Assembly: GCA_937893675.1 (NCBI GenBank)
Contig: CALBGI010000033.1
Span: 1 to 64,000 of the forward strand
Origin: an uncultured Blautia sp.
GTDB lineage: Bacteria > Bacillota > Clostridia > Lachnospirales > Lachnospiraceae
Reading direction: 5' to 3'
DNA length: 64,000 bases
The notes under the pieces were generated by a model. The model was not told the DNA's origin. It did no database searches and was given only the letters and a program-made list of their open reading frames with translations. Position numbers and translations under genes: made by a program. This document shows positions 8,765-16,807 of the stretch, piece by piece (within the stretch, counting starts at the first letter, position 1; the number at the start of each line of letters is the position of its first letter).

Positions 8765-8780
8765 GGGTTTTTTGAAAATT

Positions 8781-9974
8781 TTACATTTTTGTTACTTTTT
8801 CACAAAGAAAAATGCCGGCATCTTTGGTAATGGAAAAGCCTTTTTTGATTTTTTTTCCAACAAAGGAGCGGAATTCCGTATACCGATCCAGAATGTACTG
8901 GTTCTGGTTGCCGTGGCAGGAAAGAATGTAGGCGATCAAAGGCTCTGCCTGGGTGACGAGAAGGGAATCCTCGTAGGCTGTCCAGGAGGCTTTGGGAAAG
9001 CAGGGAGCGAGAAGGCTTTGGCCGTTTTCCCTGCCAAAGCGCTCGTAGAGCATTTCAGCGGAAAGTACAATGCGTTCGTCAAAATCCTGCACCAGCTGGC
9101 TGATTTCCTTCATGTGCCTCTGACCGTAAGCGCTGCAGAGGAATTTTCCGCCGGGCGTGAGTACCCGGTGCACCTCCCGGCAGACCCGGGAAATGTCCTC
9201 GCAGTAGAACAGCACATGGTTGGCAATGACCAGGTCAAAGGAGCCGTCCTCAAAGGGGAGCGAATGGCAGTCAAAGGCGGCAAAGGAAAAACGGGGATCG
9301 TTTCCGCCGAGAGCGCGTCTGGCATCGCGGATCATTCCATCTGAGATGTCAGAAAGAGTGACGGAGATGTTTTCGGGGAGTTTTTTCCGGTTTTCCGTCC
9401 ACAAAGTGCCGTCGCCGCAGCCGAGCTCCAGAATCCGCATGCCGGGAACAATGCGGCACTGCTCGTAGATCCAGGGAAACCATCCTTTGGGGTTCTGGGA
9501 ATACAGGCTGTGAAGGCTGATGCGCGACGAGATGTTGGAAGCATTTTGATACTGTGTCTTCAGGCTGTTTTCCATTCCGGTGAGATGGATGAGATTCAGC
9601 ATCTGCGTCCAGTCAATGCTGTGGCGTGCGGCGATGGCGCGGGAAGTGTCCACAATGGCATTTTCCACCAGCTGCATCTGTTCGATGCGTTCCCGCACCA
9701 GTTTCAGCTGAATGTTCAGGGAATTGAGCATGAAATGATAGTCCGTATCGTCAATGGTCATTTCCCGGATATCGCTCAGGGAAAAGCCGAGATATTTCAA
9801 AAGAAGGATCTGCTGGAGCCGGCCGAAATCATCGTCGGTATAAAAACGGGCGCCGGACTCTGTGACGTAAGAGGGTTTCAGAATCCCCTGTTTGTCATAA
9901 TAGCGGATGGTGCGAAGCGTCACATTCGCCATGTCCGCAAACTGGCCGGAAGAATAATAGCCCTGTTTTTTCAT
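8781..9974 (-). CDS. MerR-family regulator fused to a SAM-dependent methyltransferase
   Basis: 397 residues from the ATG at 9974 (AAAGGA precedes it). Residues about 1-75 form a MerR winged helix (YYSSGQFADMANVTLRTIRY) and the next about 60 the dimerisation helix. The C-terminal half is a class I methyltransferase: ILELGCGDGTLW (motif I), FDLVIANHVLFY and VLTPGGKF. MerR proteins with large C-terminal domains usually use them to sense a ligand; whether this one still methylates is unknown. A MerR-type operator lies just past its end, in front of rfbA, so it may control the rfb genes. Confidence 0.85.
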   Translation of the reverse strand: MKKQGYYSSGQFADMANVTLRTIRYYDKQGILKPSYVTESGARFYTDDDFGRLQQILLLKYLGFSLSDIREMTIDDTDYHFMLNSLNIQLKLVRERIEQMQLVENAIVDTSRAIAARHSIDWTQMLNLIHLTGMENSLKTQYQNASNISSRISLHSLYSQNPKGWFPWIYEQCRIVPGMRILELGCGDGTLWTENRKKLPENISVTLSDISDGMIRDARRALGGNDPRFSFAAFDCHSLPFEDGSFDLVIANHVLFYCEDISRVCREVHRVLTPGGKFLCSAYGQRHMKEISQLVQDFDERIVLSAEMLYERFGRENGQSLLAPCFPKASWTAYEDSLLVTQAEPLIAYILSCHGNQNQYILDRYTEFRSFVGKKIKKGFSITKDAGIFLCEKVTKM

Positions 9975-10025
9975 AGGAATTCCTTTCTGCAGGGAGGTCT
10001 GCAAATGATCTTATGGGTCAATCTG

Positions 10026-10210
10026 ATTTATTATTTGCGAGGGGAGAGCTCAAAGTTGCGAAGGCCGCACTCCCCTCGCGCTCCCCTGTTGGCCCCCGCT
10101 AAAACCCCGGGAATTTGTTCTCTTGTTTTTAAGCAGTGCCCAAGAAGGGGGAGTATGAGGGGGACCTTCGGGCTTCGCAACTTTGAGATGGTCCCCCTCA
10201 TATTTATTAT
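10026..10210. mobile_element. MITE-like element with hairpin ends and 9-bp target duplication
   Basis: The 9-bp direct repeat ATTTATTAT occurs at 10026-10034 and 10202-10210 and brackets 167 bp. Each end is a hairpin: GCGAGGGGAG/CTCCCCTCGC (10037-10046/10070-10079) and ATGAGGGGGACC/GGTCCCCCTCAT (10155-10166/10190-10201), each with a 23-nt loop. The two loops share a perfect 15-bp inverted match, CTCAAAGTTGCGAAG (10049-10063) against 10173-10187. Stem sequences differ but pairing is kept. It holds no convincing gene. It lies between the MerR-methyltransferase start and the next gene. Confidence 0.65.
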
Positions 10211-10294
10211 AAAAGCAAAAAGAAAAGGGTGCAAGGTTCTGCATATGATTTTTAAAAATACAATGATAGAAAGGAAAAGAAACAGGAGGGGATT

Positions 10295-11107
10295 ATGAAT
10301 TTATTTGATTTTACCTATTGCGGAAATTACAACCGTCAGATACAAAGGCTGGCGCAGATGGCGCCGGAAAAATGGGATTTTGGGGAATCCGGGGACAATG
10401 CGGTTCTGAAGGGGTATCTGGAGCAGACCTTCCGGAGGCTTTATGAGGAAGGGAAGGTTGTGGAGACAGAAGCGTATGCTATTTTTAATACGGGGTTATT
10501 CACCCGATATTATCAGCCTGTTTATGCTTATTTTGTGCCGAATCTCGTCCCGGGAAGACAGCGCTGGTTTCTGGAAGGCTTTTATTCGGAGTATTCTCTG
10601 CTGAAGGCAAAAATCGCCGCCCTCCCGGAAAAGGCGGAATATATTACAAATCCATCGGAGCTGGTTTTTGACACAAGACTTGAGATTGTTCCACAGTATG
10701 AGCATATTTTTGGAGATGAGGAGAATGCCCAGAGACTTCCCAAAAGTGTGCGGGAGAGCCGCATGCGGGTGCAGCTTTTTGACGGCGCGCTGGGGCGCAC
10801 AAGGCGTATGCTGGAAGCAGATTACCGCACCGCGATCCCTCAGTATTACAATCACTCGATTCAGCTGTTGATTCCGATCTGTCTTCAGAATCCGGAGAAG
10901 CCGGATGTGGCGCTTGCCTGTATGAAAACGGCAGACGGAAGCCGGTATCTGGGCAGGACATGCCTGACTTTGAAGATGGCTTACCACAATGCAAGGCTTT
11001 TGTCACGCCTGGAGGGAAGCTGGCTTTTTCGCTGTCTGGAGCAGAGGGAAGAAGCTGGAAGAACTTTCTGTGCGGGGGCTGTTCAGAAGAGAAAAATTAT
11101 GGTATAG
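10295..11107 (+). CDS. DUF3825-like protein of unknown function
   Basis: 270 residues, soluble. The pattern FNTGLFTRYYQPVYAYF (about 65-81), YEHIF (about 137), AIPQYYNHSIQLLIPI (about 182-197) and TCLTLKMAYHNARLLSRLEGSWL (about 222-244) matches my memory of DUF3825 proteins, some of which are joined to nucleic-acid-binding domains. No catalytic motif can be named. A strong AGGAGGGG precedes the ATG. It stands alone between the MITE-like element and the suf genes. Confidence 0.65.
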   Translation: MNLFDFTYCGNYNRQIQRLAQMAPEKWDFGESGDNAVLKGYLEQTFRRLYEEGKVVETEAYAIFNTGLFTRYYQPVYAYFVPNLVPGRQRWFLEGFYSEYSLLKAKIAALPEKAEYITNPSELVFDTRLEIVPQYEHIFGDEENAQRLPKSVRESRMRVQLFDGALGRTRRMLEADYRTAIPQYYNHSIQLLIPICLQNPEKPDVALACMKTADGSRYLGRTCLTLKMAYHNARLLSRLEGSWLFRCLEQREEAGRTFCAGAVQKRKIMV

Positions 11108-11125
11108 TGAAAAGCAAAAGAAACA

Positions 11126-11149
11126 GCCATGCAAAAGCATGGCGTTTTA
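11126..11149 (+). terminator. Rho-independent terminator
   Basis: GCCATGC (11126-11132), AAAA loop, GCATGGC (11137-11143), then GTTTTAAT. It ends the upstream DUF3825-like gene and precedes sufC by 22 bp, so sufC probably needs a promoter close by or reads through; a TATAGT with upstream TGG occurs at 11103-11108. Confidence 0.7.
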
Positions 11150-11171
11150 ATATGCACATGGAGGAAAAATT

Positions 11172-11933
11172 ATGCTGGAACTGAAAAATATCAGCTTTCA
11201 GGTTCCCGATGAAAAATCGAGAAACGTACAGGAAAAAGGCATCCTGAAAAATGTAAACCTCACCTTGGAGGATAACAAGTTTGTGGTGATCACCGGTCCG
11301 AACGGCGGAGGGAAGTCTACCCTGGCAAAGATCATCGCAGGAATCGAAAAACCGACGGAAGGACAGATCCTGTGGGACGGGCAGGACATTACAGACTTAA
11401 CCATTACCCAGAGGGCACAGCTTGGCATCAGCTATGCTTTTCAGCAGCCGGTGCGCTTCAAGGGAGTTACGGTCTTTGACCTGATCCGTTTGGCAGCAGG
11501 CAAGGAAGCGGGCAAAGAAATATCCGTGGCGGATGCCTGTGAGTATCTGTCAAAAGTTGGGCTGTGCGCCAAAGACTATATCCGGCGGGAGGTAAACGCA
11601 AGTCTTTCCGGCGGAGAGATCAAACGGATCGAGCTTGCCACGGTCATGGCGCGAAAGACGAGAGTGAGCGTATTTGACGAGCCCGAGGCAGGAATTGATT
11701 TGTGGAGCTTTCAAAATCTCATACAGGTTTTTGAAGAAATGCACAACCAGTATCATGGATCGATCCTTATCATTTCTCATCAGGAGCGTATTTTGAATAT
11801 TGCAGATGAGATTGTGCTGATCGCAGATGGTGCAGTGGTCAAAAAAGGCACAAAGGATGAGATTCTGCCGACACTTCTGGGGACGTCCAACGCCGCAGGC
11901 TTTGGATGCGGGAAGATGGCACAGGGCAAATAA
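11172..11933 (+). CDS. sufC: Fe-S cluster assembly ATPase SufC
   Basis: 253 residues. Walker A GPNGGGKSTLAK (about 44-55), ABC signature LSGGEIKRIELA, Walker B VSVFDEPEAG and a switch His (ISHQER). The EAGID after Walker B, in place of the ESGLD common in other SufC, is seen in clostridial SufC proteins. It powers a SufBC scaffold that builds Fe-S clusters in the cytoplasm. The scaffold gene follows by 12 bp. No sufD, sufS or sufU lies alongside, which matches the minimal two-gene SufC-SufB arrangement of many strict anaerobes. Confidence 0.93.
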   Translation: MLELKNISFQVPDEKSRNVQEKGILKNVNLTLEDNKFVVITGPNGGGKSTLAKIIAGIEKPTEGQILWDGQDITDLTITQRAQLGISYAFQQPVRFKGVTVFDLIRLAAGKEAGKEISVADACEYLSKVGLCAKDYIRREVNASLSGGEIKRIELATVMARKTRVSVFDEPEAGIDLWSFQNLIQVFEEMHNQYHGSILIISHQERILNIADEIVLIADGAVVKKGTKDEILPTLLGTSNAAGFGCGKMAQGK

Positions 11934-11945
11934 AAGGAGGGGCAC

Positions 11946-12863
11946 ATGGACGCAATACAGAAAGAACTATTGGAGGCGGTGTCCGGGCTTCATGAGATTC
12001 CGGCAGGCGCCTATAACATCCGCGCAAACGGAGAGAGTGTGGAAAGAAAAAGTACAGAGCATATTGAAATTGTCTCCAAGGAAGACAAAAGCGGCATCGA
12101 GATCCACATCAAACCCGGCACGAAGAACGAGAGCGTGCACATGCCGGTAATTCTCAGCAAGTCCGGTCTGGAGGAAGTGGTGTATAACGATTTTTACATC
12201 GGCGAAGGAGCGGATGTGACGATCGTTGCCGGATGCGGCATTCACAACGGAGGAGATGCGGCAAGCCGCCACGACGGCATCCACCGGTTTTATGTGGGAA
12301 AAAATGCGCACATAAAGTACGTGGAAAAGCATTATGGCAGCGGCGACGGCAGCGGCCAGCGGATCATGAATCCCCTTACGGAGATTTATCTGGAAGAGGA
12401 CAGCTTCATGGAAATGGATACGGTGCAGATACGTGGTGTTGACTCTACCAACCGTGGAAACAAGGCGCATCTTGCGGCCGGTTCCCGCCTCGTGGTCATG
12501 GAGCGTCTTATGACACACGGACAGCAGCGGGCAGAGAGCCATTTTGATGTGCAGCTGGATGGAGAGGACTGCTCAGCCAATGTGGTTTCCCGCTCGGTTG
12601 CAAGGGACGATTCCTACCAGCTTTTTGTTTCGCATATCTGCGGAAACAACCGCTGCAGCGGACACACAGAGTGCGATGCGATCATCATGGACAATGCAAA
12701 GATCAGCGCCGTTCCGGAGCTCACGGCCAATCATCTGGATGCGGCGCTGATCCATGAGGCGGCCATCGGAAAAATCGCAGGAGAACAGATCGTGAAGCTG
12801 ATGACGCTGGGACTGACGGAGGCAGAAGCGGAGGAGCAGATCATCAGCGGCTTCCTCAAGTAG
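11946..12863 (+). CDS. sufB: Fe-S cluster assembly scaffold, SufB/SufD family
   Basis: 305 residues, shorter than classical SufB (about 470). The C-terminal beta-helix core is clear: HYGSGDGSGQRIMNP, DSTNRGNKAHLAAGSRLVVMERL, CSGHTECDAIIMDNAKISAVPELTANHLDAALIHEAAIGKIA. The last segment holds the conserved His/Glu region of the family. It would act with SufC as a homodimeric scaffold. The start follows AAAGGAGGGG. Fe-S demand in this genome is high given the ferredoxins and hydrogenase in the window. Confidence 0.9.
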   Translation: MDAIQKELLEAVSGLHEIPAGAYNIRANGESVERKSTEHIEIVSKEDKSGIEIHIKPGTKNESVHMPVILSKSGLEEVVYNDFYIGEGADVTIVAGCGIHNGGDAASRHDGIHRFYVGKNAHIKYVEKHYGSGDGSGQRIMNPLTEIYLEEDSFMEMDTVQIRGVDSTNRGNKAHLAAGSRLVVMERLMTHGQQRAESHFDVQLDGEDCSANVVSRSVARDDSYQLFVSHICGNNRCSGHTECDAIIMDNAKISAVPELTANHLDAALIHEAAIGKIAGEQIVKLMTLGLTEAEAEEQIISGFLK

Positions 12864-12876
12864 AAAAGGCGTACGT

Positions 12877-13575
12877 ATGAAGATTGTATATCAGGAAGAA
12901 AACGAAAAAAACGATCCGGAGGAAAGTGTTCTGAATCCGGAAAAAAACCACGCATCGGATTTGTCCCGGAAAGAGCGCCGGCTTCTGGAAAAAGAAAAAC
13001 TGGCCGGCATGGGGCTGGGGAAGAAGCTGGAATACATCTGGATGTATTATAAGGCCGCGATCTTCGGCGTGATATTTCTGGTTGCAGCCGTTTTTATCGG
13101 GTGGGATATTTACCAGAATGCCCAGATCCGGAATATTTTAAGCGTTTACGTGGTAAACGGCGGCATGATGGATACACAGCCCCTTCAGGAGCAGGCCATG
13201 GAGCTTTTGGCGGCAAATGAAAAAAAGGAAAGCGTGACGGTCAATTCCTCTCTGTCTACAGATAAGGAGGGCAAAGAATTTGATTATACCTCTCAGATGG
13301 TATTTGTGACGCAGCTGCAGGCGGGAACCATGGATGTGATGGTCATGCCGGAAGCTCTCTATGAAACCCTCAAAAAAGAAGAAATCTTTATGGATCTTAC
13401 CGGGCTTTTGGAGACGGAGATAGTTGGAGCGCATTTGCAGGGAGACTGTCTGCAGTTTGACAGGGAGGAGCTGAAGGATCAGATTCCTCTGGGATATGAT
13501 TCGGTTTGTGTGGCAGTGCTTACAAATGCAGAGAATCCCGAGAACGCGGTGGAGTGGATGAAATCGCTGCTCTGA
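12877..13575 (+). CDS. Membrane-anchored protein of unknown function
   Basis: 232 residues. A charged cytoplasmic N-terminus (1-55, rich in Glu and Lys) is followed by one membrane helix (about 62-84, AIFGVIFLVAAVFIGWDIY) and an extracytoplasmic domain of about 145 residues with no recognised motif. It is 13 bp after sufB and 13 bp before the secreted repeat protein, so it may be co-transcribed with the latter and help at the cell surface. Function not recognised. Confidence 0.8.
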   Translation: MKIVYQEENEKNDPEESVLNPEKNHASDLSRKERRLLEKEKLAGMGLGKKLEYIWMYYKAAIFGVIFLVAAVFIGWDIYQNAQIRNILSVYVVNGGMMDTQPLQEQAMELLAANEKKESVTVNSSLSTDKEGKEFDYTSQMVFVTQLQAGTMDVMVMPEALYETLKKEEIFMDLTGLLETEIVGAHLQGDCLQFDREELKDQIPLGYDSVCVAVLTNAENPENAVEWMKSLL

Positions 13576-13588
13576 AAAGGAGAAAGGT

Positions 13589-15001
13589 ATGAAAGAGAAC
13601 AGAAAAAATCAGGCGCTTTGGAAAGCCATTCTTATGGCGGCGCTGGTTCTGGTGTGCGCAGGGATGGTGAATCTCAGCCAGACCAGAGAGGTAAAAGCGG
13701 CCCCGGAAGGGTTTGTGACAGAAAACGGAAAGACCTACTATTATCACAACGGCCAGAAAGTAAAAGGATGGCTCAACCTCAACGGAAAAATGTATTATTT
13801 TACCACCGGGCAGGGTGTCCAGATGAAAGGCTGGGCCAGAAACAAACAGGGACAGTATCGATACTTCACCAAAGGAAGCGGCGAAATGCTGACGGGCTTT
13901 GCGGTGAATTCCAAAAACCAGTACCGGTATTTTACCAAGGGAAAAGGAATCATGCTGACCGGCTGGGCGCAGACGCAAAAAGGGGAACGCCGTTATTTTT
14001 ACAGCAGATCCGGGATTATGGCCATGGGACGCCTGGTGAATGCCAAAGGGCAGGAGCGGTGGTTCCGTACGGACAACGGGATCATGGTCACCGGCTGGAT
14101 GCTTACCGGGGAATATCAGTGGGTGTATTTCCGGGAAGACAGCGGAACAAAATGCTTTGACCAGTGGATCGGAGACAGATACGTTCAGGCGGACGGCACC
14201 ATGGCGGTGAATACAGTGACTCCGGACGGCAGCTATGTCGGACCGGACGGCATCCGGCAAGACGCGCAGGAACGCAATCTCACAGACCTGAAAAACCAAC
14301 TGCTTTCCATGATCCAGAATTATGGAGGAAACTGGTCTGTTTATGTCAAGGATTTAAATACCGGAGGAGTGATAAACATCAATGACAGCTCGATGTATCC
14401 GGCCAGCGTCATCAAGCTTTTTGTCATGGCGTCTACCTATGACCAGATCAACAAGGGCGCTCTTGCGAGAACCTCTTATGTCAACAACCTGCTGTGGGAG
14501 ATGATCACAGTCAGCGACAATGAGGCATACAACGAGCTTGTCCGCCTTAACGGCTGGGATGGAAGATTTACTACGGGAGCCAGCGTGGTGAATCAGTATC
14601 TGTACAGCCAGGGGCTTACGGGAACGGAATGTCACTCCACTCTGCATCCGTCCTCCAGCAGCTTTACGTCTGATGGCGGCAGGAACATGGCGAGCGCCAG
14701 AGATGCGGGAGTGCTTCTGGAAAAAATCTGGCGCGGCGAGTGCGTGTCTCTGGATTATTCCAGGGAAATGCTGAACCTTCTTTTCCACCAGGAGCGGAGA
14801 TGGAAAATTCCGGCAGGAATTCCAAGCTGGGTGCCGGTTGCCAATAAGACAGGAGAAACAGACAGCTCCCAGCATGACGTGGCCATTGTGGACGGGCCGA
14901 AGACAGATTACATAGTGTGTATTTTCTCCCAGGGAGGCTGGAGCAACGGCAGCCGTATTGCGAATCTTTCCTCGGTGATCTATCAGTATCTAAACGGCTG
15001 A
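13589..15001 (+). CDS. Secreted cell-wall-binding-repeat protein with class A beta-lactamase-like domain
   Basis: 470 residues. A signal peptide (1-37) is followed by about seven aromatic, Gly-rich repeats (about 42-205, e.g. GWARNKQGQYRYFTKGSGEM) like choline/glucan-binding repeats. The C-terminal domain (230-470) has the serine beta-lactamase/PBP motifs in order: S273-V-I-K276, S309-D-N311 and K420-T-G422. It is more likely a peptidoglycan-acting or esterase-type serine hydrolase anchored at the surface than a resistance enzyme; no Glu166-type residue was assigned. Ends in a strong terminator. Confidence 0.85.
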   Translation: MKENRKNQALWKAILMAALVLVCAGMVNLSQTREVKAAPEGFVTENGKTYYYHNGQKVKGWLNLNGKMYYFTTGQGVQMKGWARNKQGQYRYFTKGSGEMLTGFAVNSKNQYRYFTKGKGIMLTGWAQTQKGERRYFYSRSGIMAMGRLVNAKGQERWFRTDNGIMVTGWMLTGEYQWVYFREDSGTKCFDQWIGDRYVQADGTMAVNTVTPDGSYVGPDGIRQDAQERNLTDLKNQLLSMIQNYGGNWSVYVKDLNTGGVININDSSMYPASVIKLFVMASTYDQINKGALARTSYVNNLLWEMITVSDNEAYNELVRLNGWDGRFTTGASVVNQYLYSQGLTGTECHSTLHPSSSSFTSDGGRNMASARDAGVLLEKIWRGECVSLDYSREMLNLLFHQERRWKIPAGIPSWVPVANKTGETDSSQHDVAIVDGPKTDYIVCIFSQGGWSNGSRIANLSSVIYQYLNG

Positions 15002-15022
15002 CCTGCGTTGCAGGGAAAGGAT

Positions 15023-15068
15023 AACGCCCTGCGGTTTCCATGACATTTGGGAGCCGCGGGGCGTTTTT
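15023..15068 (+). terminator. Rho-independent terminator
   Basis: AACGCCCTGCGG (15023-15034) pairs with CCGCGGGGCGTT (15054-15065) with one G-T pair, followed by TTTTT. It ends the serine hydrolase gene and lies between convergent genes. Confidence 0.85.
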
Positions 15069-15100
15069 GCGGTTGGGGTGTAAGGCGGCAGAGGACAAAA

Positions 15101-15904
15101 TCAGATGCGTTTCAGGTAATGCTTTTCTGCAAGGTTCAAAATTCCATAGAGCCCCATGGCGATCACGCAGAGGATCACAATGCTCATGAGGACCCAGGTC
15201 AGTTTGAAGGTTTGGCTGCCGTAAATGATCAGATACCCCAATCCCTGTCTTGCACCGATAAATTCACCGATGATAACGCCTACCAGGCAGAGACCGATGT
15301 TGACCTTCATGGTGCTTAAGATCAGAGGGACAGAGGCCGGAAGCACGACCTTTGTCAGCTCCTGGCGCTTGTTTCCGCCCAGAGTGCGAATGAGCTTACG
15401 CTGATCCGTGTCAACCTGACGGAATCCGGTATACAGGTTGATGATGGAACCAAAAATTGCAACAGAGATACCCGCCACAACGATGGTGCGGACATTGGCG
15501 CCCAGCCACACAATGAGAAGCGGGGCCAGGGCGGATTTTGGCAGACTGTTCAGGACCACCAGATAAGGCTCCAGCACTCGGGAGATTTTTGGACAGGCCC
15601 AGAGGAGCACGGAAGCCAGAAGTCCCAGGAGCACCACAAAGAAAAAGCTTGCCAGTGTCTCCAGAAGCGTAATGCCGATGTGGGTAAAAAGCGACTGGTC
15701 CCGGCACATGAGCAGAAAGGTTTCTGCAATCTGAGCGGGACTGCTGAAAATAAAAGAATCAATCCATCCCAGACGGGCTGCCGCTTCCCAGAGGATCAGA
15801 AAGCAGAGGAAGAGAACGATTCTTGCAAAAGAGATCAGATGCTTTTCCCTGCGGCGCTTTTGAAGATACCGCGCCTGTGCGGGAGAAAATTCAGACATGT
15901 TCAT
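15101..15904 (-). CDS. ABC transporter permease, NitT/TauT (SsuC-like) family
   Basis: 267 residues with about six membrane segments and the permease EAA-type loop GGNKRQELTKVVLPASVPLIL (about 170-190). Family members move nitrate, sulfonates, taurine, aminopyrimidines or similar anions. The ATG at 15904 is four bases from AAGGAG and overlaps the end of the ATPase gene by 14 bp; an ATG two codons later is possible. No substrate-binding protein gene is adjacent, so the substrate cannot be guessed. Confidence 0.88.
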   Translation of the reverse strand: MNMSEFSPAQARYLQKRRREKHLISFARIVLFLCFLILWEAAARLGWIDSFIFSSPAQIAETFLLMCRDQSLFTHIGITLLETLASFFFVVLLGLLASVLLWACPKISRVLEPYLVVLNSLPKSALAPLLIVWLGANVRTIVVAGISVAIFGSIINLYTGFRQVDTDQRKLIRTLGGNKRQELTKVVLPASVPLILSTMKVNIGLCLVGVIIGEFIGARQGLGYLIIYGSQTFKLTWVLMSIVILCVIAMGLYGILNLAEKHYLKRI

Positions 15905-16658
15905 TCAACTCCTTCCATATAAGATTAAAATAGGTTTTGAACTCCGGCGCGCTGCGGGAAAGCATGGGCGTCCGGTAGGGAAGCGTCAGTTCAATGGGAA
16001 TGATGTTTTTTATTTTTGCGGGGCGTTTGGTGAGAATCAGCACCCGGTCCGCCATACTGATCGCCTCGGAGATGTCGTGGGTCACCAAAATGGCGGGCTT
16101 TTTTGCCTCCCGCAGGATTTTGCCGATATCGTCGCTGACTTTAAGGCGTGTCTGATAATCCAGAGCGGAAAATGGCTCATCCAGGAGAAGCAAATCCGGC
16201 TTCAAAGCCAGGGTGCGGATCAGGGCAGCCCTCTGGCGCATTCCCCCGGAGAGCTGCGAGGGGCGGGAATTTCGGAAACGGGAAAGACCGTAGGTCTTAA
16301 GAAGCTCCTCCACATAGGCGAGCTTTTCCGGGGTGAGCGCGTTTTGGATTTCCAGGCCGAGGACGGCATTTTTGTAAATACTGCGCCACTCCAGCAGATA
16401 ATCCTTTTGCAGCATGTAGCCCATGGGAGCGCTTTCTCTGGAACGTGGCTGCCCGTTGAGGAGAATGCTTCCCTGATCCGGGGTAAGAAGCCCGCAGATC
16501 AGATTGAGAAGCGTGGATTTTCCGCACCCGGAGGGACCTACAATGGCCAGAAATTCTCCGGGCATCAGATCGAAGGATATATGTGAAAGGGCAGGCGTTT
16601 CCCCGTTAAGACTGTGATAGGTAAGACAGATATCTCTGACTTCCAGCAGTGGGTTCAT
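15891..16658 (-). CDS. ABC transporter ATP-binding protein, NitT/TauT family
   Basis: 255 residues from the ATG at 16658, which follows GGAGGTAACACT. Walker A GPSGCGKSTLLN, Q-loop MLQKDYLLEW, signature LSGGMRQRAALIRTLA and Walker B LLLLDEPFSALD with HD switch (VTHDISEA) are all present. It pairs with the permease that overlaps its 3' end. The missing binding protein is unusual for an importer of this class. Confidence 0.9.
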   Translation of the reverse strand: MNPLLEVRDICLTYHSLNGETPALSHISFDLMPGEFLAIVGPSGCGKSTLLNLICGLLTPDQGSILLNGQPRSRESAPMGYMLQKDYLLEWRSIYKNAVLGLEIQNALTPEKLAYVEELLKTYGLSRFRNSRPSQLSGGMRQRAALIRTLALKPDLLLLDEPFSALDYQTRLKVSDDIGKILREAKKPAILVTHDISEAISMADRVLILTKRPAKIKNIIPIELTLPYRTPMLSRSAPEFKTYFNLIWKELNEHV

Positions 16659-16689
16659 AGTGTTACCTCCGTTTGAGTAGATGTTGAAG

Positions 16690-16745
16690 AAAAATGCCTG
16701 GCGGATTGTTCTGCACCCTGTGCCTTCACGATCCCCGGCATTTTT
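16690..16745 (-). terminator. Terminator-like hairpin in the leader of the ABC operon
   Basis: AAAAATGCC (16690-16698) and GGCATTTTT (16737-16745) form a 9-bp stem around 38 nt. On the minus strand it ends in a T-run about 30 bp ahead of the ATPase start, the position of an attenuator. It could be part of a ligand-sensing leader; no known riboswitch class was recognised. The stem reads as a terminator on both strands. Confidence 0.45.
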
Positions 16746-16807
16746 ATACTTTATCATATGCTTTTGGGGAAGCGTATGTTATACTGATGTTGGAGGCTGT
16801 ATTAATA

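Noticed and set aside
8741..8780. The 8741-8761 hairpin as merely a terminator
   Set aside because: It may terminate, but its exact fit inside a 19-bp spacer between good -35 and -10 boxes, next to a MerR gene, is better explained as an operator.
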